Shown: piece by piece, positions 12,726 through 19,539 of the stretch
How positions within the stretch are numbered: position 1 is the first letter of the stretch
How the letters are laid out: the number at the start of each line of letters is the position of its first letter
Assembly (NCBI GenBank): GCA_947175465.1
Contig: CAMWMY010000003.1
Span: 1 to 19,539, forward strand
Length of the DNA stretch: 19,539 bases
DNA from: an uncultured Erysipelotrichaceae bacterium
GTDB taxonomy: Bacteria > Bacillota_I > Bacilli_A > Erysipelotrichales > Erysipelotrichaceae
Direction: 5' to 3'
Translations under genes and position numbers: made by a program
Notes under the pieces: generated by a model
The model's database searches: none
The model's input: only the letters and a program-made list of their open reading frames with translations
What the model was told of the DNA's origin: nothing

Positions 12726-13760
12726 GTGCATGCGTTAGCGAATGGTGCGATTAGTACAAAAGCAAAAGCGATGTATGGGCAACGATTAAAGAAAAGTGAT
12801 TATGATGAGCTTATACGAAAACGCAGTGTTTCAGAAATAACAAGCTATTTAAAAAATGAAACAATCTATGGGGAAGCTTTGAAAGATATACAAGAAATGA
12901 GTGTTCACAGGGGACAATTAGAAGAAATTTTAAGGCGCCATGTCTTTATGAAGCTTATGAAATTAATTCGTTACGCTGGCAAAAAAGGACACTCCTTTTA
13001 TGAACTTCATTTGCACCAAGTAGAAATAGATTGTATTTTAGCTTGTATTCGAGCCTTGATAACAAAGCAGTTTATGGAATCGATTGCAGATATGCCTTTA
13101 TTTTTAGATCGATATACAAAAGTAAATTTTGTAAAATTGGCAAAGGCCAAAAATTATGATGACCTTTTAGAAGCAGTAAAAAAGTCCATATTTTATAAAA
13201 CACTTTTACAATTTCATATAGATAATGAAGAATTTTCTTATACGAAATTAGAAGCTGCTTTGCAAAAAACATATTATCAACATGTGTTTCAAATTGTCGA
13301 AAAAAACTTTAAAGGAAAGACAAAAGAAAATATTTTGCATATTTATAAAACCAATATAGAGCTTTCCAATATTACGAAAATTTATCGTTATAAAAAATTT
13401 TTTCAGGCAAAACCAGAAGAAATTAAAGAGAGTTTATTAGAGGTGAAATCAAGATTATCTTCCTCTATGCTCACTCAGCTTATAGAGGCGAGTAGTGCTG
13501 AAGAAATGTTGAAATTATTAGAGAAAAGTAATTACCACTTGTATGTAGATCAACAAGATTTTGTTTTTATTGAATATTATAGTGAGCAAATAAAATATCA
13601 TCTTGCGCGTAGATATATGAATTTTTCTACAGCTGCTCCTTTAGTATTTTGTGCTTATTATTTTTTAGCGACATTAGAGATTGAAAATTTATTCAATATT
13701 ATTGAAGGTGTTCGCTATCATGTAGCAAGCGAAGAAATTGAAAGAATGCTTATTTATTAA
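12726..13760 (+). CDS. ntpC: V/A-type ATPase subunit C (central-stalk/d-type, NtpC)
   Basis: A 344-residue, mostly helical cytosolic subunit that couples the rotating central stalk to the K ring. Seen: the family N-terminus ANGAISTKAKAMYGQRL (residues 4-20), repeated helical units with IDCILACIRALI, and TNIELSNITKIYRYKKFF, plus a typical C-terminal LEIENLFNIIEGVRY. Length fits subunit C of Enterococcus and Thermus. The start is GTG at 12726, with GGAGG (12713-12717) eight bases upstream; an earlier GTG (12717) overlaps the ribosome site itself. It lies between the G/H-like gene and subunit I. In the Enterococcus hirae operon (F-I-K-E-C-G-A-B-D), C comes after E, so the order here differs. The next gene starts 15 bases on. 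Confidence 0.88.
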   Translation: MHALANGAISTKAKAMYGQRLKKSDYDELIRKRSVSEITSYLKNETIYGEALKDIQEMSVHRGQLEEILRRHVFMKLMKLIRYAGKKGHSFYELHLHQVEIDCILACIRALITKQFMESIADMPLFLDRYTKVNFVKLAKAKNYDDLLEAVKKSIFYKTLLQFHIDNEEFSYTKLEAALQKTYYQHVFQIVEKNFKGKTKENILHIYKTNIELSNITKIYRYKKFFQAKPEEIKESLLEVKSRLSSSMLTQLIEASSAEEMLKLLEKSNYHLYVDQQDFVFIEYYSEQIKYHLARRYMNFSTAAPLVFCAYYFLATLEIENLFNIIEGVRYHVASEEIERMLIY

Positions 13761-13775
13761 GAAAGGAGGATACAT

Positions 13776-15695
13776 ATGGCAATTGCGAAAATGAAGTTAA
13801 TGAATATTATAGCAGATAAGAAATATTTGGAAGAAGTCCTCTTGCGCTTTCATGAACTAGATAATTTTCATCCGGAGTTAGCTAGTAAAATTGTAGATCG
13901 TGTTCATGGATTAACGGTATTACAAGATGAAAACCCATATACGGAAATTATGAATCGTTTTCAAGATATTTCAATGGAAATGGGAGTAAGTCTTCATTCA
14001 AGTAATGTAAAGAGTAAAGATTGTGATTTATCCAAAGTAAAGAAGTACATAGAAGGTGTTTATGAAGAATATAAACAAATTGCTATGGTAAAAAAAGAAC
14101 TTTTAGAAGTTATTCAAGAAAATAAAGATGCACTTGCACAATTAGAAAATATTGAAAGTATTGATATTTCATTAGATGATATTTTTTCTTGTAAATATAT
14201 AAGAGTACGTTTTGGACGTTTGCCACTCGATAGTATTTATAAATTACAATTTTATAAAAATCATCCATTTATTTTCAATTCTTTTAATACGGATCATAAT
14301 TATAGTTGGTGTGTTTATTTCACAACTCCAAAATATGAAGGGGAAGTCGATAATATTTTCTCTTCGCTATATTTTGAGCGTATTCGTATACCGGATTTTG
14401 TACATGGTACTCCTGGAAAAGCAAAAGAAATGTTACGTTCAGAAATTGAAAATGATTATGTACAATTATCTTATGTAGATAAAAAATTAGAAGAGATACT
14501 TGCTTCTTGTAGAGATCATTTTAGTGATATTCAAGCAGAATTAACATTCTTAAATTGTACGTTTGCAGCACGTAAATATGTTGTTAATTTAGGAGAACGT
14601 TTTTCGATTACAGGCTTTGTAGCAGAAGATGATGTAGAAAATGTAAAGACGATGTTTCAAGATCTTCCTGAGGTGGAATTAGAAGTTTTACCTGCGCATA
14701 GCGATAAGCGATTAACACCACCAACAAAGTTAAAAAATGGTTGGTTTACACGCCCTTTTGCTATGTTTGTGGAAATGTATGGAATGCCAAATTACAAAGG
14801 GATTGACCCTACACCGTTTGTAGCATTAACTTATACTCTTTTATTTGGAGTGATGTTTGGAGATGTCGGACAAGGGATTGTTTTAAGCCTTGTAGGATAT
14901 CTTGCTTATAAATGGAAAGGTATGAAACTTGGAGAGGTAGGAGTTCGTATTGGACTTTCCTCAACATTCTTTGGTTTTGTTTTTGGATCTGTATTTGGAA
15001 ATGAAGAATTGTTGAATCCAATGTTTTATGCTCTTGGGTTTGAAGAAAAACCGATTCATGTTATGGGAAGTAACTTTATTATGCCGCTTTTGATTATGGC
15101 TATAGGTATAGGAGTTATCTTAATTATTTGTAGTATATGTATTAATTTATATATTAACTTTAAGAAAAAAGACTATGGAGCGTTCTTTTTCTCCCCAAAT
15201 GGTCTTGCAGGAATTACTTTTTATGCAGGCTTAATTGGTGGAGCAGTAGCACAATTCATGTTTGGAATACCAGTTTTCAATATTATTTATATTTTATGTA
15301 TTATTGTATTACCACTCATTTTAATGTTTTTTCAAGAGCCATTGCAACATAAGTTAGAAGGAAAAGCAATGTTTCCAGAAGGATTTGGAGGCTTTTTCAC
15401 ACAAAGTTTCTTTGAGCTTTTTGAAATATGTTTATCTTTCATTACAAATACCATTTCTTATTTACGTGTAGGTGGATTTGTTTTATCCCATGCTGGGATG
15501 ATGCTTGTTGTAACCTTGCTTATGGAAATGTCTGGTGGAGCAGGTATTATTGTGGCAATCATCGGAAATATATTTGTTATGTGTCTTGAAGGTATGATTG
15601 TTGGAATACAGGTATTGCGATTAGAGTTTTATGAAATGTTTTCACGTTACTTTACAGGTGATGGGATTGCATTTAAATCATTAAAAGATAATTAA
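13776..15695 (+). CDS. ntpI: V/A-type ATPase subunit I (a-type membrane stator, NtpI)
   Basis: A 639-residue stator subunit. Residues 1 to about 340 are the cytosolic arm that binds the peripheral stalks, including a coiled coil at about 90-130. From PTPFVALTYTLLFGVMFGDVGQG (346-368) onward come about seven to eight membrane helices. The helix containing NTISYLRVGGFVLSH (558-572) carries Arg564, the conserved arginine that faces the K-ring carboxylate in the ion path. The C-terminal MIVGIQVLRLEFYEMFSRYF with Gln612 and Arg615 is also typical. The start has AAAGGAGGA six bases upstream and is an ATG, unlike the two genes before it. Length matches other bacterial NtpI proteins. The ring subunit gene follows 16 bases later. 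Confidence 0.93.
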   Translation: MAIAKMKLMNIIADKKYLEEVLLRFHELDNFHPELASKIVDRVHGLTVLQDENPYTEIMNRFQDISMEMGVSLHSSNVKSKDCDLSKVKKYIEGVYEEYKQIAMVKKELLEVIQENKDALAQLENIESIDISLDDIFSCKYIRVRFGRLPLDSIYKLQFYKNHPFIFNSFNTDHNYSWCVYFTTPKYEGEVDNIFSSLYFERIRIPDFVHGTPGKAKEMLRSEIENDYVQLSYVDKKLEEILASCRDHFSDIQAELTFLNCTFAARKYVVNLGERFSITGFVAEDDVENVKTMFQDLPEVELEVLPAHSDKRLTPPTKLKNGWFTRPFAMFVEMYGMPNYKGIDPTPFVALTYTLLFGVMFGDVGQGIVLSLVGYLAYKWKGMKLGEVGVRIGLSSTFFGFVFGSVFGNEELLNPMFYALGFEEKPIHVMGSNFIMPLLIMAIGIGVILIICSICINLYINFKKKDYGAFFFSPNGLAGITFYAGLIGGAVAQFMFGIPVFNIIYILCIIVLPLILMFFQEPLQHKLEGKAMFPEGFGGFFTQSFFELFEICLSFITNTISYLRVGGFVLSHAGMMLVVTLLMEMSGGAGIIVAIIGNIFVMCLEGMIVGIQVLRLEFYEMFSRYFTGDGIAFKSLKDN

Positions 15696-15711
15696 ACGGA
15701 GGAATAAAATT

Positions 15712-16164
15712 ATGTTAAACACAATGGAATTATTATTACCACTTATTATAATCGTATTAATTAGTTTACCTTTAGTAGCTGTATTTAAAGGAACAGCAAG
15801 TAAAAGAAGTGCAAAAATTCGTTTAGCTACGCACATTGGATTATTTTTTATGCTAGTAGCTGGAGTTCTTGTTTACCAAATAAATGGAGCACAAGTTCTT
15901 GCATCTGAAGCTGCAGCAACTGCAACAGATGCTATGACGGGAAGTATTGCACAAGGGTTAGGATTTATTGCTGCTGCTTTAGCAACAGGACTTTCTGCAT
16001 TAGGAGCAGGGATTGCAGTTGCGGCTGCTGCACCTGCTGCCATTGGAGCTTTCTCTGAAAATGAGAAAAACTTTGGTAAGGCATTGATCTTCGTTGCCCT
16101 AGGAGAAGGGGTTGCGATTTATGGGTTAATTATTTCTATTTTGATTATTATGATTAAACTATAA
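15712..16164 (+). CDS. ntpK: V/A-type ATPase subunit K (proteolipid ring, NtpK)
   Basis: A 150-residue, four-helix proteolipid. Helices lie at about 5-25, 37-58, 79-112 and 121-149. The second hairpin is a typical c-type hairpin: GLGFIAAALATGLSALGAG, a small loop with ENEKNFGKAL, then VALGEGVAIYGLIISIL with the ion-binding carboxylate Glu132. The first hairpin lacks that carboxylate, as is usual for V-type K subunits, and also lacks most of the Gly/Ala pattern; it is joined to the second by an Ala/Thr-rich stretch of about 15 residues. At the position corresponding by eye to the Na+-binding Gln of F-type rings I see Val103, and Gly133 follows Glu132 instead of Ser. This leans toward H+ coupling (inference). 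CGGAGG lies nine bases before the ATG. Confidence 0.92.
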   Translation: MLNTMELLLPLIIIVLISLPLVAVFKGTASKRSAKIRLATHIGLFFMLVAGVLVYQINGAQVLASEAAATATDAMTGSIAQGLGFIAAALATGLSALGAGIAVAAAAPAAIGAFSENEKNFGKALIFVALGEGVAIYGLIISILIIMIKL

Positions 16165-16180
16165 TAAAAGAGGAAAGATT

Positions 16181-16489
16181 ATGAAATTTTTTCTTCTTAG
16201 CGATAATATCGATACACAGATGGGACTTCGCTTGGCGGGAATTGAAGGAGTTGTGCTTCATGAACGCCAAGAAGTTTTATCAACATTAGAAAATATTATA
16301 CAAAGACAAGATATAGGGATTGTATTAATGACAACAAAACTTGTGAAGACATGTCCTGATGTAATCTCAGAAATGAAATTAAAGTTAAAAAAACCGCTAA
16401 TTGTGGAAATTCCTGATCGTCATGGTTCTGCTAAAATTGGAGAAACGATTGATGCATATGTGAGTGAAGCAATTGGGGTTAAACTATGA
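16181..16489 (+). CDS. ntpG: V/A-type ATPase subunit F (central stalk, NtpG)
   Basis: A 102-residue protein with the F-subunit Rossmann-like fold: MGLRLAGIEGVV (14-25), IGIVLMTTKLVKTCPDVI (about 45-62) and PLIVEIPDRHGS (72-83), a pattern typical of the family. It binds subunit D in the rotor and modulates ATP hydrolysis. AGAGG lies about seven bases before the ATG. It sits between K and E, whereas in Enterococcus the corresponding gene follows C. The TGA stop overlaps an ATG of the E frame (ATGA at 16486-16489). NtpG in Enterococcus nomenclature equals subunit F elsewhere, which should be kept in mind when comparing names. Confidence 0.88.
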   Translation: MKFFLLSDNIDTQMGLRLAGIEGVVLHERQEVLSTLENIIQRQDIGIVLMTTKLVKTCPDVISEMKLKLKKPLIVEIPDRHGSAKIGETIDAYVSEAIGVKL

Positions 16490-16497
16490 GGTGTAAT

Positions 16498-17094
16498 ATG
16501 CAAATACAAAATGAGGATTTTGAAACTTATTTTAAAGAAGAAATTCAAGATGTATCAAATCTTGAAATAGAATCACTACGCCAAGAAATGGAACATATTC
16601 AAGCATCGATACTAAAAGAAATGCGTGAAGATGCACAAAAGAAAGCAGATCTTTTATTAGAACAAGAATTGCAAGAGTTAAAAAGTGATTATGCGACCAA
16701 AATAAGTCAAGTGGGCACGGATTATCATAAATTGTTAATGAAGAAAAGAGATGAATTAGCTACTTGTGTTTTTGAAAATGTAAAAAAAGAATTGCAAGTA
16801 TTTGTAGATAGTGAACAATATGTACCTTTCTTAATGAAAAAAATAGAGCAAGTAAAAGAAGAATTGCCGTATAAAGCTATTTTGTATGTAGGCAAAAAAG
16901 ATGAGAAGTTTCTTGAAGAAATGCTTACAAAATGTTATCAAGGAACAGAAGGTAAAATAGATCCTCATATTCAAATAGGAGGTTTTCGCTTAGAGTATGA
17001 AGATCGAGGAGTTATTGTTGATGAAACACTTGATTTTCATTTAGAAAAAGAAAAAGAGTGGTTTTATACAAATTCTGGGCTTAAAATTCGCTAA
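16498..17094 (+). CDS. ntpE: V/A-type ATPase peripheral-stalk subunit E (NtpE)
   Basis: A 198-residue subunit with a long charged N-terminal helix (about residues 15-95, rich in Glu, Lys, Gln) and a globular C-terminal domain ending in GGFRLEYEDRGVIVDETLDFHLEKE, the characteristic E-subunit motif (G-G-x-x-x-x-x-x-x-G-x-x-V-D-x-T/S-x-D). It pairs with the G/H-like subunit to hold the catalytic head against subunit I. The start is taken at ATG 16498, because GAGGTG (16488-16493) lies just upstream; an in-frame ATG at 16486 overlaps the F stop (ATGA) and could also be used, adding four residues. The length is normal for the family. Subunit A follows 30 bases later. Confidence 0.88.
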   Translation: MQIQNEDFETYFKEEIQDVSNLEIESLRQEMEHIQASILKEMREDAQKKADLLLEQELQELKSDYATKISQVGTDYHKLLMKKRDELATCVFENVKKELQVFVDSEQYVPFLMKKIEQVKEELPYKAILYVGKKDEKFLEEMLTKCYQGTEGKIDPHIQIGGFRLEYEDRGVIVDETLDFHLEKEKEWFYTNSGLKIR

Positions 17095-17124
17095 AAGAGA
17101 AGAAGCTCGAAATGAGGTGAAAAT

Positions 17125-18876
17125 GTGAGCGAAAATGTAATATATTCGATTAATGGACCTGTTGTTACAGTAAAGGATACAACTGATTTTTCCATGTTAG
17201 AAATGGTTTATGTTGGTCATAAAAGGTTGATGGGAGAAGTAATCTCAGTAAAAAAAGAAGCGACTACAATTCAGGTTTATGAATCAACAACAGGGTTGCG
17301 TCCTAATGAACCTGTATATCCAACAGGAAATCCTATTTCAGTAACTTTAGGTCCTGGTATTTTACGTAATATATTTGATGGGGTAGAAAGACCTTTGAAA
17401 GTTATTGCAGAACAATCAGGAGCTTTTATACCAACTGGAAGTAATGTAGAACCTTTGGATATTGAAAAAGAATGGGATGTTCAATTAAAGGTAAAAGTAG
17501 GAGATCATGTTTGTGGTGGAATGGTGTATGCAACATTACCAGAGACGGATTTAATTGAACACCGTTGTATGATTCATCCATCATTAAAAGGGACTATTAT
17601 TGAAGTACAACCAAATGGTAAATATAAAATTAATGATTGTGTAGCAAAAGTACAAGATGAACAAGGACAAATTCATACATTAACGCTTTGTCAAAAATGG
17701 CCAATTAAGCAAGCAAGACCAGTGCAAGAGCGTTTATCTATTAGTGTTCCTTTAATTACAGGGCAACGTGTTATCGATACACTATTTCCTATTGCTAAAG
17801 GAGGAACTGCTGCTGTTCCTGGAGGATTTGGAACAGGGAAGACGATGACGCAACACCAACTTGCAAAATGGTGTGATGCCGATATTATTGTTTATGTAGG
17901 TTGTGGAGAACGTGGAAATGAGATGACACAAGTTCTTGAGGAATTCTCAGAATTGATTGACCCAAAATCCAAAAAACCATTAACCGATCGTACTGTATTA
18001 ATTGCCAATACGTCTAATATGCCAGTTGCGGCGAGGGAAGCAAGTATTTATACAGGATTAACATTAGCGGAGTATTATCGTGATATGGGATACCATGTAG
18101 CGATTATGGCCGATTCTACAAGTCGATGGGCAGAAGCACTTCGTGAAATTAGTGGGCGTTTAGAAGAAATGCCTGCTGAAGAAGGATTTCCTGCTTATTT
18201 GCCTTCTCGTATTTCTCAATTTTATGAACGTGCTGGTTATATGAATACGCTTAATGGAAGCATTGGTTCAGTATCGATTATAGGTGCGGTATCTCCACAA
18301 GGAGCTGATTTTTCAGAACCTGTTACCCAAAATACAAAGCGTTTTGTTCGCTGTTTCTGGGCATTAGATAAAGCTCTTGCTTATGCACGTCATTATGCAG
18401 CGATTAACTGGAATCAAAGTTATTCCGAATATGTAACCGATTTAGCGAAATGGTACAACAAAAATGTCGATCCTCGTTTTTTACATAATCGACAACAAAT
18501 CATGACTTTATTAGCTGAAGAAACAAAACTTATGGAAATTGTGAAGCTTATTGGAAGTGATGTTTTACCTGATGATCAAAAATTAGTTATTGAGATCAGT
18601 AAAGTCATTCGTATTGGTTTCCTTCAACAAAATGCATTTCATAAGGAAGATACTTATGTGCCTTTAGAAAAGCAGTTGAAAATGATGGATGTGATTTTAC
18701 ATTTATATAAACGAGCTAAAGATATTATTGTACAAGGAAAACCTTTAAGTGAAGTGATGAAGCTTGGGTTATTTGAAAAGCTAATGAAGATGAAATATGA
18801 TATTCCTAATGATAATATTCAGCAATTGGATGCTTATCTTACGATAATAGATGAAGCAATTGCAACGATTCAATAA
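17125..18876 (+). CDS. ntpA: V/A-type ATPase catalytic subunit A (NtpA)
   Basis: A complete 583-residue catalytic subunit. Order of features: N-terminal beta barrel (1-70), the non-homologous bulge region of V/A-type A subunits (about 115-185), then the nucleotide-binding domain with the P-loop GGFGTGKT (233-240; Lys239), GCGERGNE (259-266) with the catalytic Glu262, VAIMADSTSRWAEALREISGR with Asp330 of the Walker B strand, and a helical C-terminal domain. These features separate it from F-type beta subunits. The start is GTG at 17125, with GAGGTG (17114-17119) five bases upstream; the ATG two bases earlier runs straight into a stop. It hydrolyses or makes ATP at the interface with subunit B, whose gene follows after 21 bases. 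Confidence 0.97.
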   Translation: MSENVIYSINGPVVTVKDTTDFSMLEMVYVGHKRLMGEVISVKKEATTIQVYESTTGLRPNEPVYPTGNPISVTLGPGILRNIFDGVERPLKVIAEQSGAFIPTGSNVEPLDIEKEWDVQLKVKVGDHVCGGMVYATLPETDLIEHRCMIHPSLKGTIIEVQPNGKYKINDCVAKVQDEQGQIHTLTLCQKWPIKQARPVQERLSISVPLITGQRVIDTLFPIAKGGTAAVPGGFGTGKTMTQHQLAKWCDADIIVYVGCGERGNEMTQVLEEFSELIDPKSKKPLTDRTVLIANTSNMPVAAREASIYTGLTLAEYYRDMGYHVAIMADSTSRWAEALREISGRLEEMPAEEGFPAYLPSRISQFYERAGYMNTLNGSIGSVSIIGAVSPQGADFSEPVTQNTKRFVRCFWALDKALAYARHYAAINWNQSYSEYVTDLAKWYNKNVDPRFLHNRQQIMTLLAEETKLMEIVKLIGSDVLPDDQKLVIEISKVIRIGFLQQNAFHKEDTYVPLEKQLKMMDVILHLYKRAKDIIVQGKPLSEVMKLGLFEKLMKMKYDIPNDNIQQLDAYLTIIDEAIATIQ

Positions 18877-18897
18877 TGGTAGAAAGGAGGAGTTTGT

Positions 18898-19539
18898 ATG
18901 CGTCTACAATATGTAGGTTTAAGTGAAATCAATGGTCCTCTTATCTTTTTAGATAATGTAGAAGGTGTTCATTTTGAAGAACTTGTTGAAATTTCCTGTC
19001 AAGATGGAAGCACTCGTATGGGAAGAGTAGTAGAAATTGAAGGAAAGCGTGCTGTAATTCAGGTATTTGAAGGTACAAGCCATATGTCTTTGAAAAATAC
19101 GAAGACACATTTTTTAGGCAAACCTATGGAAATGCCTTTATCAAAAGAGCTTCTTGGTCGTATTTTTAATGGAGCTGGACAGCCTATTGATGGACTTGGT
19201 GAAGTATATGCACAAAAAAGTGGAGATATTAATGGACAACCATTAAATCCTGTATCAAGGGTATATCCACGTAACTATATTAATACAGGTATTTCAAGTA
19301 TTGATGCATTGACGACGCTGATCCGTGGACAAAAATTACCAATTTTTTCAGGGTCTGGGATGCCACATAATGAATTAGCTGTACAAATTGTTAAACAAGC
19401 GAAAATAGCTGAGAAAGATAGCAAAAATTTTGCGATTGTGTTTGCGGCTATGGGTGTAAAAAATGATGTTGCGGATTATTTTAAACGCTCATTTCAAGAA
19501 GCAGGTGTTATGGACAAAGTCGTGATGTTCTTGAATTTA
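18898..19539 (+). CDS. ntpB: V/A-type ATPase regulatory subunit B (NtpB), 3' end cut by window
   Basis: The first 214 residues of subunit B are present and the frame is still open at the last base. Seen: N-terminal barrel (LQYVGLSEINGPLIFLDNV), KELLGRIFNGAGQPIDGLG (about 84-102), NPVSRVYPRNYINTGISSID and LPIFSGSGMPHNELAVQI. This last segment is where a catalytic subunit would have a P-loop; here the GKT is absent, as is normal for the non-catalytic B subunit. Full-length family members have about 455-465 residues, so roughly half is missing. AAAGGAGG (18883-18890) lies seven bases before the ATG. A D-subunit gene would be expected next, outside the window. Confidence 0.95.
   Translation, partial: MRLQYVGLSEINGPLIFLDNVEGVHFEELVEISCQDGSTRMGRVVEIEGKRAVIQVFEGTSHMSLKNTKTHFLGKPMEMPLSKELLGRIFNGAGQPIDGLGEVYAQKSGDINGQPLNPVSRVYPRNYINTGISSIDALTTLIRGQKLPIFSGSGMPHNELAVQIVKQAKIAEKDSKNFAIVFAAMGVKNDVADYFKRSFQEAGVMDKVVMFLNL

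Overview
The window comes from a low-GC, spore-forming Firmicute. Three things point there: strong AGGAGG-type ribosome sites before nearly every gene, a cotJ spore-coat operon, and a bacterial V/A-type ATPase (ntp) operon. Similarity by eye suggests an anaerobic gut lineage such as Erysipelotrichia or a clostridium. That placement is inference; no rRNA or other taxonomic marker is present.

Layout: (1) 20-667, ispD (isoprenoid precursor synthesis), ending at a hairpin terminator shared with the convergent operon. (2) 4746 down to 702, minus strand: a MarR regulator and two ABC half-exporters, all joined by ATGA stop/start overlaps. Together they form a heterodimeric multidrug-type exporter with one degenerate and one canonical ATP site. 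A consensus promoter and a perfect 13-bp inverted repeat lie just upstream. (3) 4919-5806, a LysR regulator, divergent from marR and convergent (20-bp overlap) with a two-gene short-chain chromate transporter operon (6940 down to 5787). A T-N11-A dyad sits just upstream of that operon's promoter. (4) 7122-8477, an RsmF-like rRNA m5C methyltransferase. (5) 8624-10346, cotJA-cotJB-cotJC. Here CotJA carries a long Cys/Arg-rich N-terminal extension and CotJC a Cys-rich C-terminal tail of about 110 residues. (6) 10467-11123, a HAD-family hydrolase, then 11156-12100, an RluA-type pseudouridine synthase. (7) 12385 to the right edge, a V/A-type ATPase operon in the order G/H-like stalk subunit, C, I, K, F (NtpG), E, A and B (B cut by the window end). 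It is preceded by an untranslated region of about 220 bases with strong inverted repeats and no obvious promoter.

The most unusual part is the cotJ operon. Its first and last products have grown cysteine-rich modules with CC and CxC motifs, 19 Cys in the first 135 residues of CotJA and 21 Cys in the last 113 residues of CotJC. This suggests a disulfide- or metal-crosslinked coat layer built on the Mn-catalase-like CotJC scaffold. Secondary points are the structured leader of the ATPase operon, a K subunit with a divergent first hairpin and no glutamine at the usual Na+-ligand position, and the layout of the MarR operator.

Many starts were moved from the longest reading frame to internal codons because a ribosome site, promoter or terminator lies inside the longer version; each case is explained in its entry. 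No tRNA, rRNA, CRISPR array, insertion sequence or prophage gene was seen.
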